Assembly (NCBI GenBank): GCA_034440635.1
Contig: JAOTON010001674.1
Coordinates: forward strand, 1 to 64,000
DNA length: 64,000 bases
Reading direction: 5' to 3'
DNA from: Lepas anatifera
Taxonomy: Eukaryota > Arthropoda > Thecostraca > Lepadidae
Part shown: positions 21,786-33,062 of the stretch, piece by piece
How the letters are laid out: each line of letters opens with the position of its first letter
How positions within the stretch are numbered: the first letter of the stretch is position 1
The notes under the pieces: generated by a model
Database searches by the model: none
Seen by the model: the letters and a program-made list of their open reading frames with translations, nothing else
Told to the model about the DNA's origin: nothing
Made by a program: the position numbers and the translations under genes

Positions 21786-21908
21786 CCCTTTGAAAGTTGG
21801 ACCTTTTGAAAAAGAAGTCCAACGTTCAAAAGGTCCAAAGAGGCGTGCTCAGATGCATGAGGGTGGGGTGCATGATGCCGCAGAGGTGTGCTTGGGCACA
21901 TGATAATA

Positions 21909-22062
21909 GGAGGAACTTAGGGTTAGGTTAGGTTAGGTTAGGTTAGGTTAGGTTAGGTTAGGTTAGGTTAGGTTAGGTTAGGTTAGGTTAGGTTAGGTTA
22001 GGTTAGGTTAGGTTAGGTTTGGTTTGGTTTGGTTTGGTTTGGTTTGGTTTGGTTTGGTCAGG
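21909..22062 (+). repeat. Interstitial (TTAGG)n followed by (TTTGG)n
   Basis: About 22 TTAGG units are followed from about 22018 by eight or nine TTTGG units, then 'GGTCAGGCCAGGTCAGG'. The block corresponds to the telomere-type array of the complete foldback. Confidence 0.9.
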
Positions 22063-22155
22063 CCAGGTCAGGTGTGTATGCCTTTGGTCCCTATTTCCTA
22101 GTCTGGGGATATCACCCCTCTTTCCAGAATCTGAGTTCGCCTCTGGCCTGAGTAC

Positions 22156-22640
22156 TTTCTACTAGGCCGAATAGACGAGAGGAGGTAATATTGGCCAGTT
22201 TATGTCTGGGACACACGAGACTAACGCATAGTCACCTTTTTTCTCAGAACCCCCTCCAATTTGTGATGTGTGCAATCGCCCGATTACGGTTAGCCATATA
22301 CTCTTGAACTGTACAAAATTTCAGGTTCATCGGCGACGCCTCCGCAAGGTATGTGTGGATAATCAACTTGAGTTAAGCTTGAAAAACCTGCTTGGTCACA
22401 GTGATTACATTTTTCAAGAAGTGTTGAAATACCTTAAGGACATTCAACTGTTTTCTGAAATATAGGAGCATGGTGTCGAAACTGGCACGTTCTCTGTTGA
22501 CCCCATGAATTAGAAAAATTGAACCAAGATTCTAATATTATAAAACCTGGACACGTTAAGATCAATTAAGAATGTTTAGTCATATGTATCTGCTCTTAAC
22601 CAGGCCTCTTTCAGCGGACTGGCGAGTCGGGGCAACGCCA
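22156..22640 (+). pseudogene. LINE C-terminus (RNase H-class LINE)
   Basis: The frame to 22465 ends with CDVCNRPITVSHILLNCTKF, a CCHC zinc-binding motif, and 'LKNLLGHSDYIFQEVLKYLK'. The preceding text in another frame resembles 'RREEV.LA.L.LGHTRLTHS'. This is the standard tail after the RNase H domain in Jockey/I-type LINEs; compare 43600-43924. The rest of ORF2 is absent. About 170 bp of likely 3' UTR follow. Confidence 0.65.
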
Positions 22641-25462
22641 CACGATATGGTCGGTAAGAATGTTTAGCAACATGGTCTAGAAAAGACAAACAGTAGTAAT
22701 TTTTGGCTTATTGTCTGACTGTTTAAACTGTGATGGTAGTATTTGTTTGATGTTAGAAGTCTGGGTCAGAAATTAACAGCTAATTAACAGGTCGTCCGTC
22801 ATCACGAACCGGTCCTGGTTCCAGTACTCCACTGGAACCAGGACTGGTTCTCTCACAGCCCGAGAGGCTCTTCCCCTTCCCCACAGGTAAAAGACACCTG
22901 AGCCCTGGAGGCTGAGCGTCTGAAAACACCATCATCATCATCAGCTCGTACTTCAATCATTGAAGGGACACTACCCACCCACGGTAACGAAGGAATTTGC
23001 AGAGGACAGTGGATAATAAGGATAATAATAATGGTAAGTGAGAAAGGAAATTCTCGTGGTTACATACATAACTCAGCATTATATTTATTTTTGTATTATT
23101 ACTGGCTTCTTATAGTATTCATACCTAATTATAGCTATTATAGTTTCTGTCCACTTGTTTTCATATAGAGTATGAAATGAAATAACATTCTAATGAAGGT
23201 CAGGCTTTTTTGTTGTTGCCTATGCCTGTTGTCAAACATTGCCAGATCTGAATGTCAATATATTATTTCAGATGTCAGAAATATAATTGTCCTTTTCTGT
23301 TCACTGTGTCAGACTGTGTCAGATGTGCCAATTGTTTTCTGAAATGTACTTGCATCTTAAACAAAATATTTATTTCCACTGTGAATTTTCTAGAAGTACT
23401 CATGAATGTGCTAATGTTATGATATTTTCACTTTTCAGGTCATATCAGATTTATGTAATGCGGAATGTTCCTGTAAATAGAGGCGTAGAGCGGGTTAGCT
23501 AGCTGCTCACAGAGTATTGAGTGAAATTCTACACAATCAAGTTACAGACTAAAATCCCAGTATTTGCATTCAAGCAAGGTAAGATTTTGAATTAGCCACT
23601 TATTAAATAAGTTATTTAACATGAAGCCAATTGGAAGTTGTGAGTTACATTATGTTTTGATTCACAATAAAAACCTGTGTAAGGCTTCCAGCATTAATTT
23701 AGGTACATTCATCTTCTAGGTACTTCATCGAGTAGATAGGTGAACATTGTGTTCTGTTCTTTCAGTTGTTGATTATGAGGAACCAACTTGATTTTTAAAC
23801 CTTTAAATCTGGTATATCTGGCACAGATCCACAATTTCTGTTCACGTGGGTGAGTTGGAATCTTCATTTTATGTTGTGCACCCATGCTTCTATTGTTTAA
23901 CAGAATGCCTGCCACATCAATTAGTTATTCTGCTGCATATATTATTCAAACAGTACTTTTATGCATTTTTTATGTTCGAACCATTTTGCTTTAATTGATA
24001 GCTGTTGGTACTGGAGGATGCTTCTAGTGGGGCCTTGGGACTTAATAATAGAACCCTGCAAGTGTTTTTTTCAATGATTGTGGTACCTCTTTTCCTTAAG
24101 AAATCTGTATATTTTTGCTTGCAGTATATGTTTGAGATTAAGAGCCCAAAAATTTAATCTTCTCTGGCTGAGTGAATTGTATATTTGGCTGAAGCTGGTG
24201 AAAACTATTCGAGGTTTGTTTGATGCTGTTTATAAAAGGAATTACTTTGCTTTTATTTCAGACTTTTTCATTGGGAATAGTTTGCTGGAGAAGTAAACAA
24301 CATCTAGCTTCTGACTGCATTGTTCGTCTCATCCCAGATGGCAGTGTGCAAAACAGCCTTGGCTAGGGTCTCTTCATCGATGCACGCATGCTCCTGAGGC
24401 AGGCTAGACACATCCGTGGCAGGATGTCGGCTCGTTCATTCCTGGAATGGCTGCAGTGTCCAGGGATTCATTTTATGAAGATTTTCTTCTGGTCTATAGC
24501 CGGCAGCAGCAGCAGCAGCTAGAGCTCCACCTCCAGACGAAGGCGTGAGCGGCAGAGCCACTCGCCAGCAGGTACAGCGTAGCCAGAGGGCCGGCGCATG
24601 CAACCATGGACTCAACACAGGTGACTTCTGCCGAATTTCGGATTACCTGTAAGGCTGCGCGCGGGGCGGAGAACTCGGCTCGGCTGCTTGAGCAGATCTG
24701 ACCGGCCGCTGCCTTCAGTTCACGTCCATCGCCGTTTTGAAACGTGCTCGGGGCACCACCATCTCCTCGTAAGACTCAAACCTTCATGGAGAATCATCTA
24801 ACCACACTTATTCGTAATTCGTGATGGGAGTGACATTAGGTGTGCCTCCTCTGCGGTGTTCCGGACAGATTCGAGGGCGTTACGTCGTTACGCCCTCAGG
24901 CCTACATCAAAGTTGAAGTGGACGCCGGCGCTTGCTCTCCAGAGTGGAAGGTGGCGGGGAGGTTCGTCTCCAGGAGGATAGTAGCGACCCTGGAAAGCGT
25001 GAGCGTCTCTTCACGGGTGCTGCGCCAGCTGGTGACGGTGGTGGCCAGCAGAGCGAAACTTTGTGAAAGTTTGATTGGGTCATCGGGAATTTGACTCGAA
25101 TCCTGCGGTTGCGATAGAATCAGAGCACCAAGCTGCGTTGCGTCATAGAGGTTAAGCGCAAGAAATCGGCAAAATTACATTGGCTATTCTTGTGGAACTC
25201 GGTGCTGTTACTTAGCAGATTATCGGTTCTGCAGATGAACTCTTTACCGGAAAAATATGTGTATTTTTGTGGCTGGAAGGCACGGAGCCGACTATGCAGT
25301 GGTTTTTGCGGGCACATGTATCATGCAGCAGCTTTTGCTATTCATTTTTACCACCATCCAGGGCAGCGCCAGGACACATGTGAAGAGTGGAGTGACTGCG
25401 CTGCTGGCATGGACATTTGGGAACTGACCTCTATGTAATCCATCCTGACGGGCGGTAACTGC
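22641..25462. other. No gene recognised
   Basis: The first 1.7 kb are AT-rich with no domain-bearing frames. From 24430 to 25100 the sequence is more GC-rich, with a short CAG run (24507-24521), and could hold non-coding exon or promoter sequence. The frames at 24840-25094 and 25190-25438 have no recognisable domain. Confidence 0.35.
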
Positions 25463-26611
25463 TTAACACGCGCATTGACGGTGGGGTGGGTAACCGCCCC
25501 CCTCGGGTTTTTCGGAGATAGTAGCAAAACAGCGGCGCGTAGCGCCGCCGTACTTGGTATACCTTTTCCCCTCATCATTTTTAAAACTTCTGTGAAAATT
25601 TTAAGGTTAGGTCATCTCAGGTCAGGTCACCAGTACCCCTTCAGGGGACCGATCTTCACTTGCCGGATTCGTCCGGCAAGTAAAAGATGGAGCAACGGGG
25701 AGTGACGCGCCCGGGGCCCCAGTCAGCCCTGGGAGGCATGTCGACGCATCACCGCGGATACATCATGTCTGGCTCTCCGGCGGCCGCCGCCTCTTCCGAC
25801 TTCGGTCGGTTAGAGTCGGCGTCTGTCGTCGGTGGCTCTGGTGATGAGGTCCGCGGCGATGCTGATGACTGCCTTACGGGCCCTTCGTTACCTGGTCGGT
25901 AACCATATTGGATCGGGTCAGCTTTGTCCTGCACCTCCTAGTATGTAGCTCCTGTTTGGTTTTGTTCTCTTATTTTGTTGATTATTTTTAATTCCTGCCC
26001 CCTTTTTATGCTTTAGTTGTTGGTTCCACAGTTATTTGCCATCTTCGGAATTTTATGGGTGTAAGGCGCCCACTCGAGGCCTATCTCGAGCCCCGGCGAC
26101 GAGGTTGACGGGATCCTGGGGGGTTGAGGTCTCCCTCGGGCGGGTCAGTCCCGAGGGCTCCAACACGCCCCCTTTGGCCCAGATATCTCGATCTAACCGG
26201 GGGTAAGCCGTCCGTAGGCTGCCGCGGGCGGCTAGCTACGCGGCAGTGTCTACGGGCACTGTCGCTCGGTTCAGCTGGGCAGGGGGGATTATGTTTCGGG
26301 CGTGCGGCGCGGCGCCCTTCGCGGTGGGGACTGTGATGGTTCTTGCCGGGCGCGACGCGGGTCGGGGTTTCGGAAACCGTCGATTTGCGAGTCTCCGGCC
26401 TGTTGTGCGCGCCTGGTGGACTGCAGTCTCCGCTGCGTGAGGGCTGCCGCGTTCTGCTTCGTCCCGACTCATGGCCCTGCCGGCCCACTGGGGTGATGGC
26501 GTCAAGGGGGTGGGTGCGTTCTGATCGGAGGGGTTGTGTGAGTATCTCTCGCCCCTCTGAGACGGGCGCACCTGGCCCCGTAGGCACTGTACCAGCCCCC
26601 GGGCCCAGCTA

Positions 26612-28264
26612 TTGACAGCTGGCAACCCGGGGGGGCCGAAGGTAAATACTTTTCTCATGGCGTTCTCTCAATCATTAACTTCTACTGGACAGACCTTACG
26701 GACTCAGATCTCTGCTTCGAACCAGACAACCCCGAGCGGATGTTCTGCTACCGCTGCTGTGATGGACTCCACAGATGACAGACCCCCCGCGTTAACTAGA
26801 CCCGACCAGACTGGTTCTTCTTCTCCTGCGGGAGACAAAGTCACTCCCAGAGTTCTGGTTCTCACACTGGATGAGGGTGACAAGCTTAACCCCTTTCAGG
26901 TTGCTCAGGCCCTATCAAAATTTGGAACCACAGCCCACGTCTATCGGCACTCGAGCACGAAATTGGAAGTGACCATGTCTTCGGAGGTAGAAATGCGTGA
27001 TCTCCTGTCTACCAAAAGCCTCTCCTTTTTAGGCGAGGGTAAGTCTGTGATGTGTGTACCAGTTCCTGTTGCTCCCCATCCGACAAAGAATAGCGCTGTA
27101 GGCGTTGTTACTTGTCGGGAGTTAGCTGATTCAACGGAAGAAGATGTTCTGATCGGTCTGGAGGAGCAGGGCGTAACCAAAGTACGGAGAATGAGCAGGA
27201 GACTGGATGGCGAACTCGTGCCGACGAATACCTTCGTCGTTACTTTCGACAGCAATGAGCTCCCTAGGAATATCCGGGTTGGTTGGCTCTCCGTACGTGT
27301 TCGCAAGTACGTGCCGGACCCCACACGATGTTACCGCTGCCAAAAATACGGTCACGTAGCGAAGTCATGTAAAGGGCAGGAACAATGTGGGAAGTGTTCG
27401 ACGGTGGGCCACGGGTCAGCTGCTTGCGAGACTGGCGTTTCGAAATGCGCGGTATGCAGTGGAGACCATGAAGCGTGGTCACGTACATGCCCTAAGTTTC
27501 TCTCCGAGAGAGAGAGGTTAAAGGTCAAGGTCTTGGGGACCACTCCCGCAAAAACTGTCGTACCACAAGACAGCCAGGCTAAAACATCTAGATCGTTCGA
27601 ACCGACGACAGAACAGAGGACTACTGCTCGTTCCTCTCCTTATCGTGATGCGCTGGTGGGAAAGACGCAGCGTGTTAAGTCACCTGCGAGCATGGATTCA
27701 CCCATGCGGGACATCATGCACCTGTCCGTGCGCGAGTTTATGAGTCTGCTCGGTGGTCAGGTGCAACAGCCTGACAACCAACCTGTCACTTCTGAAAAGG
27801 GTGTCCAGACAGAGCCAACGGAGGCCTCGGTCGCGATGGTACCAGCACTGCAGCCTGACGGTCGGAGTAGAGACACCACTGAGAAAGGGGTGCAGACGGG
27901 TGTTCACGATAGGCAACATTCAGAAGCTCAGACAGAGAAAGCCACAGAACGGTCCCAGGAACCTCCTGCAGCGAAGCGTGCGCGGGTCAACCGAGCAGAT
28001 GTTACCGGCTCTCTGAGTACAGAAATGCCCTCTGCTGTGACACAGGCCTCAGGACCCACACCCAAAAAAAACAGGAAGTGCATTACCCACCCGTACAACC
28101 GTAACAATCCCAGCACAACAGACGTCCAAAGAATCAAAAGCCAGACGACTCTCAAACAATACAACCAAAAGGCTTGGCTCCGAGCGGTCCTCCTCCGCAC
28201 CTCCAAAGGGTCGTGGCGTGAGCAAAGAACAGGTTGGAGACATCTCACCTGCGGGTCACGGTGA
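26612..28264 (+). CDS. LINE ORF1 protein (Gag-like, CCHC zinc knuckles)
   Basis: The 550-codon frame is open. The first ATG is adopted; the internal ATGs near 26657 and 26762 are alternatives. Near residues 235-300 lie three zinc-knuckle motifs: CYRCQKYGHVAKSC, CGKCSTVGHGSAAC and CAVCSGDHEAWSRTC. These are diagnostic of ORF1 RNA-binding proteins of Jockey/I-type LINEs, which coat the element RNA. A stretch before them (residues 90-230) would be the RNA-recognition-like region. At an A8 run (28064-28071) a +1 shift would enter a second open frame, reading 'RRLSNNTTKRLGSERSSS' and then a proline-rich tract to 28781. The present C-terminus after about residue 485 is therefore probably out of frame. 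ORF2 is absent. Confidence 0.75.
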   Translation: MTAGNPGGPKVNTFLMAFSQSLTSTGQTLRTQISASNQTTPSGCSATAAVMDSTDDRPPALTRPDQTGSSSPAGDKVTPRVLVLTLDEGDKLNPFQVAQALSKFGTTAHVYRHSSTKLEVTMSSEVEMRDLLSTKSLSFLGEGKSVMCVPVPVAPHPTKNSAVGVVTCRELADSTEEDVLIGLEEQGVTKVRRMSRRLDGELVPTNTFVVTFDSNELPRNIRVGWLSVRVRKYVPDPTRCYRCQKYGHVAKSCKGQEQCGKCSTVGHGSAACETGVSKCAVCSGDHEAWSRTCPKFLSERERLKVKVLGTTPAKTVVPQDSQAKTSRSFEPTTEQRTTARSSPYRDALVGKTQRVKSPASMDSPMRDIMHLSVREFMSLLGGQVQQPDNQPVTSEKGVQTEPTEASVAMVPALQPDGRSRDTTEKGVQTGVHDRQHSEAQTEKATERSQEPPAAKRARVNRADVTGSLSTEMPSAVTQASGPTPKKNRKCITHPYNRNNPSTTDVQRIKSQTTLKQYNQKAWLRAVLLRTSKGSWREQRTGWRHLTCGSR

Positions 28265-28781
28265 TGCAGGGCTAATGCCGCCGCCATACCCTCCACCACC
28301 TCCGCCTCCACCCACACCGCCCGCGAAAACAACCAACAGGGAATACCCAGGCTCAAAGACGCGCGATGGGAAACGCAGGCTCTCCTCCCCAAACTTACGA
28401 TATGAGGAAAAATCCCCTCAACACACGAGCGAAGAGAACACAGACTTTGCATTCGGGGACTCGAAGGGAAAAAGAATTTGGGTGCCGAGGGTCCAAAAAG
28501 AGCTTCTTCAGCCAAGGCTTCACTCTGGTTCCACCGAGAGCATCGGAAACGTGCAGCATGTTTGGCAGGATGGGCCGCGACCCACTCCCGCTAGTGATGG
28601 GAGGCATCCCGGGCCAAGAGTCCGGGAAGCATACATGGATAAAGACACAACATTCTTGCGCCGCTCTCCGCCAAAGGGTCTTGGGTATCCGGAGAGAATG
28701 GATAGACCACCGCCGGAGTGGAACGCTCGCACAGCTTGGTGCGTCTCGGAGATGTTTGACGGTAGAAGCTGGGAGACGTAG
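28218..28781 (+). pseudogene. Probable continuation of ORF1 in another frame
   Basis: The frame begins upstream of the listed start and can be entered from ORF1 by +1 at the A8 run near 28064. It contains a run of prolines (28285-28320) and charged sequence, then stops at 28781. There is no reverse transcriptase or endonuclease motif. It may be the original ORF1 C-terminus. Function not identified. Confidence 0.4.
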
Positions 28782-29636
28782 TTAAGTATTTCATAGAATG
28801 AGTATTATGTCGGGGTCAACTGTTCTGTTGACACAGTAATGTTTCTATGCTTTCGAACTCCCTATACTGACATTCGTTTGTAACATAACCACAGTGGGGC
28901 GCGAAATGACCATGCAGTTGAAGCGCCCTAAAACCCCAAACAACAACAGGTCACCAGTACAGGTCAAGTGACCCGACCTCAAAAAAAGTTTAAGATAGCA
29001 TAAGTCGGAGCAGGGTGAACTCATCCGATTGAAAGTCATATCACACAATGGCCCCACAGAGTTCTCTAAAATATGTTCCGGTATTTTTGATATCGATGAC
29101 CTAAGGTCAGGTACGAGGCATGACCTCTCCATTGGAAATACATGGGAAAATGGTTTTTACGGAATAACTCAGTAACGGATGGTGATAGAGCATTTATTTT
29201 AGCGGCATTAGACTCGCCTGGGCTTTGCGGTTCTAATAATATGCATTTTATATAATTTGACCCTGACCTGACCTCAGGTCAGGTCAAATCCTTGATTTGA
29301 CTTAGCAAGGTCAAATTATATATCATTCGATTCGGCTTTCTAAGAGGACTCATACAGTTCAAGTCGTTTTGCTCTATCTTTACTTGTTCAGATGTAATGG
29401 CCGAAAAACTGAATTTACATGTTATCCCTATGACGGGCATGTTTTGACCTCTCGTGGCCTTAAATGTGACCTGACAAAAAATGGTTCAAATGTTTTCGAT
29501 GGAAAAGTGGATGGGCAGCCCAACGCCGTTTACCGTTTTTCGCTACCTACCGTGGTTCTCGAGATCTTAGGGGAGGGCGGGTACCCGCCCCCGTCAATGC
29601 GAAGGTGGCTCAGACCCCCGTCAATGCGCGTGTTAA

Positions 29637-30882
29637 GAGCTAACAAAGACGTCACGATGAAGACCTTGTCAAATTGAGCCTCTTCTTCCTACGTGTGTTT
29701 TGCAAGAAGCTTTTTATCGCTTGATTGTGTGTAGCGTTCCGTGCGGTAGAGTTAGTCATTGCCAAGAAAATTCACATCTAATCATACCATTCATTCCATA
29801 CCCGAAGTTGTCGGGAAAATTCGAAACAAATCCATATGAAAACCACGATTACTAATCTACCTAAGTCCTATTCACAAACGAAAAAAGTGAATAATTCTAT
29901 TGAATCGACGAAAAAGGACGACTATACATATAGCCGAATTCGAAAGCAACCAGGGTCATTCTGATTCCATCATTCCATGGATCTGGTTAGACAGTATATC
30001 CCTTATCATTTCCTATTCATGACATGCTCTGCCATACAGGTCTGTCGTGAGCCATAATCAAATAAAGAGAAAGTGATAGAGAGCAGGTATAAACCAGTTA
30101 AAATGAGTCAAAAGCTGCTACCCTCGCAGACGACGCAGGGCAGCTTGAACCAACATTCAAAAGACAGATGTTTCCCGAGTTCGTCTTGTCTCTGAGTTAA
30201 GTTTTTTTAATATATATCGGTTCGAAACAAGAAATACCACGGTGATATACAGGCGCATTAATTTGGGTGTTCAAGCGTAAACAGGTGACGTAATCAGAAA
30301 AATCTAATGATTAAATTATATGGTCCTGTCTTCGACGTATGGTGAGTAAAAGGGACGGGGAAAAGCTCACATGGGTTCATAAAGGGGGCGACAGGGCCGG
30401 TCTCAGGACCGGGTTGCTGATCGTTGCTGGCACGCCGATAAGTGCAAAACTATCGTTATGAGCACACATGTACTGTTAATAATATTATGTTGTAAACACT
30501 GCGTTTTGGCCGTTATTCAAGTTATAGGGTGAGGGTTTGCGGGGTGCCTCACATCTTCAAACATATTGCTCCGCCGGTTGTAGGTGGATCCAGGACTCGA
30601 GCTTTTTAGAGGGAGGGGGATATTTGACCCGCGATTCTAGCGAGTGCGGCGGGGTGGGGCGTGATGTCTATTCCTGAGTCGATAATGCTCTTGACGGGGG
30701 GGGCAAGTGAGGGTGAAAAGTGTGATCTTATAAATGAAAAGTGATGATATTTTTTTTTCAAATTCGCATGGCTTTCCAAGTTTCTACCCTATGTATGTAT
30801 GTAGTGGCATTGGCCCCATTGACAGCCCAGTTCCGCCGATGCTCGGATTTTGACTTCTTATACCAAAGTTTGGAGACCATCG
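29637..30882. other. No gene recognised
   Basis: Mostly AT-rich unique-looking sequence. A G-rich stretch at 30590-30710 contains 'GGTGGATCCAGGA', reminiscent of the GGCGGATCC MITE terminus, but no second end was found. Confidence 0.45.
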
Positions 30883-30890
30883 AAAACTAC

Positions 30891-31135
30891 CATGGGCGGA
30901 TCCAGGATTGCCGATCGGGGGGGCACCTTCCCGGGGGGCGCCATCCGGACCAGGGGGCGCCACTTATGACCGGCAAAAGCTATCAGGTGGGCGCCAAATC
31001 CTATCGGTGGGCGCCGACTTTCGCATCCTGGGGGGGGTGGGAAGCGACATTTCAGGGGGCGCCATCGACCTTTCAGGGGGCGCCGAGGGTCGATCGGGGG
31101 GCACGTGCCCCCTTGCCCCCCTGGATCCGCCTATG
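30891..31135. mobile_element. GGCGGATCC MITE, free-standing copy, hAT-type
   Basis: The ends are CATGGGCGGATCCAGG and, on the complement, CATAGGCGGATCCAG. The 8-bp duplication AAAACTAC lies at 30883-30890 and 31136-31143. The 245-bp body contains several GGGGGCGCC repeats and no gene. The same sequence is embedded in the THAP/P-like elements. Confidence 0.8.
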
Positions 31136-31437
31136 AAAACTACCATCAGATCGGATCATCGCCTTTCTGAGATTCGTCCCTGCCCTCTCCCCCGACGTTT
31201 GCGTCGACGCACCCGCACCAATAGCAGTGAGGCACGACCGTAGTGCCCCCACTGCAGTGCGGTGTTACGCCAGCGCCCTCTCGGCCTCCAGGTGCGACAC
31301 AAGCGCCCCGTCGGCGGATACCTCACCTTGGATTGCACATGTTTTTGAAGTGGCACCTTTACCCTGAGAAATGAGCGAGTTTGGTTCATAAAACTGAAAA
31401 AACGGCCAATCAACCACGTAAAACATTTCTTGATCTA

Positions 31438-33062
31438 TTGACCCCGGTCACGCTCACCAGAGGCGCTAGTGTGCCATCCAAGATGGCCGCGAAAGAGGGA
31501 CTCCCAAAGGTAAACAACGTTAGTGTGCCCGGGAATAGCATGGTAAACGGTGAATTATACGTGTTTTATGCCTGGTATGTGGCAGTGGCTTATAACCAGC
31601 CACTGCGGAAGGCAGTGAGGAGCCCAAATTCGAGGAGTTTTTTGGTCCCAAGGAGCAAAGCTTGTAGTCAGGATCAGGTTAAAGTTTGCTGCACCCCCCA
31701 CTTTTTGCCGGTGGCGACGCTTATGTTTGGAAACGCATTTTTCATCGTACATTCAAACTGGAATTTCAAACAGCTTGAAACGAATAAATGCGTATATCTA
31801 CCGAATTATTTCAATATGTCAGTTTACCGGGCTAAAAAGGAATGCAGCCATAGGCGGATCCAAGGGGACAGCAAAGTGGGCATGTGCCCCATAGGCAGAT
31901 CCAGGGGCAAAGGGAGTATGCGCCCCCCGCCATTGACCCTCAGCGCCCCCTGAAATGGCCAAGCCCCCTGAAATTTCGCTTCCCACCCCCCCCACCCCAG
32001 GATGCGAAAGTCGGCTTCCACCGATAGGGTTTTGCTCCCATTCGATAGGGTTTCTCGGTCAGGAATGGCGCCTCGCCCCCCGGGAAGGTGCCCCCGATCG
32101 GCAATCTTGGATCCGCCTTTGATGACGGCCCAAGGATAAAGGCCTACTCCTGCTAGAAGCAGGCTCAAGGGAGTGGAAGGAGGCATAAGCGGAACTGGAG
32201 ATTGCCCCACAGCCAGTCTGCAAAGTATGACAGCAGGCCAGACGAGTCGCACCAGCCATCTAAAATTCTCGCACCACCATCCTCCAAAAATTCGCACCAA
32301 TATGCCACATACTAGGGAAAAAATGCACCCATTCCTACCCCTGCAATGCAATGCTACCTCAATCATTATTCAGTTAATTAAGGGCTTTTTATAGGGCCCC
32401 TCCTGTGTCTTAATAGCCATTCAGCCATTATTTGTTTATTTTAAGTGTCACTAACCTCGCAAATTCGCACCAGGTTGATAAAATTCACACCACTCGGTCC
32501 TGTCTCCAAGGGCACTCGCACCGACGAGATCTCGTCGAAAATGCCATACTTTGTACACTGGCCTCACAGCCGCTTACCAGGTGGATGTCAATGGAAGTCA
32601 GATGGCTGAAAAGTTCTGCAACAGACAGCAGCATTTGAGCCTATCTTCCTCCGAATTCTCAGTTTCAACTTCCACTGCTTGGACAGCACCTTATTCTGAG
32701 GAAACTTGTGAAAGCTGAGACTTCGACACTTTCTTAGGAAGGATACACACTGAGGAACGCAGCAGTTCTGATTGGATCTAATGGTTATCCGTCTCTTCTC
32801 CATTTTCTTTGAACTTTCCAAGATTATAACAAACAAGAAAATAACGCCAGTCTTCAATATTCACGTCCACCCAACGTCACGTATAACCACGCTCTTTCAC
32901 GAGTTTACCACGACTGAAAATCCGTTACTATAGGAACCGTGTAGAAACCAAGGTTTGTTTACAGATGCGCCGGATATGAAGCAGCCACGCCAGACGGCAG
33001 TCCCTCTCCTGGCGTTTCCAAAAAATCCGCCAGGTGCCAACACTTTCGATGACCGAGGCCAA
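31438..33062 (+). mobile_element. THAP/P-like element, copy D
   Basis: The 1625-bp solitary copy has head TTGACCCCGGTCA and tail complement TTGGCCTCGGTCA. It is more diverged from A-C than they are from each other. The embedded MITE is at 31849-32121 and the THAP exon at 32588-32857. The flanks (TTGATCTA and TTTTATTG) are not duplicates. Confidence 0.75.
32588..32857 (-). pseudogene. THAP zinc-finger exon, copy D (zinc ligand lost)
   Basis: The frame reads CCVPQCVSFLRKCRSLSFHK and later AVCCRTFQPSDFH. The histidine of the CxxH half-site, present as CCRH in copies B and C, is threonine here. The frame stops at SDFH, earlier than in B and C. The zinc site would therefore be incomplete. Confidence 0.7.

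Larger units (their letters stand above)
21237..22155. mobile_element. Foldback with telomere-type repeats, half copy
   Basis: It begins GGTATTATGGTAGTAGG and follows the left arm of 16587-17624 through 'AAAGGTCCAAAGAGGCGTGC', (TTAGG)n and 'CTAGTCTGGGGATATC'. It stops near the element centre, where LINE sequence begins. The 10.5-kb hAT inserted at its left end, and a 445-bp hAT MITE (21341-21785) interrupts the arm. The second arm is absent. Confidence 0.75.
25637..28948 (+). mobile_element. ORF1-only LINE derivative (half-LINE)
   Basis: It is flanked by a perfect 12-bp duplication, GGTCACCAGTAC (25625-25636, 28949-28960), so both ends are exact. The order is a 5' leader of about 0.97 kb, a gag-like ORF1 (26612 onward) and a non-coding 3' end finishing GCGCCCTAAAACCCC then (CAA)n. 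The same 3' end, GCGCCCTAAACCCC, terminates the RNase H-bearing LINE fragment at 42927-44046. No endonuclease or reverse transcriptase is encoded, so mobilisation must have used proteins from a relative. Confidence 0.75.
25463..29636. mobile_element. TTAA-flanked MITE (family 1), copy ii, split by a LINE
   Basis: TTAA at 25463-25466 and 29633-29636 with CACGCGCATTGACGG ends. Left and right parts (25467-25636 and 28949-29632) together match copy i closely, including the TGACCT/AGGTCA-rich core. The LINE derivative 25637-28948 accounts for the extra length. Confidence 0.8.

Noticed and set aside
26081..26587. 168-codon arginine/proline-rich minus-strand frame
   Set aside because: It lies antisense in the GC-rich leader of the half-LINE and has no domain; several frames are open there because of base composition.
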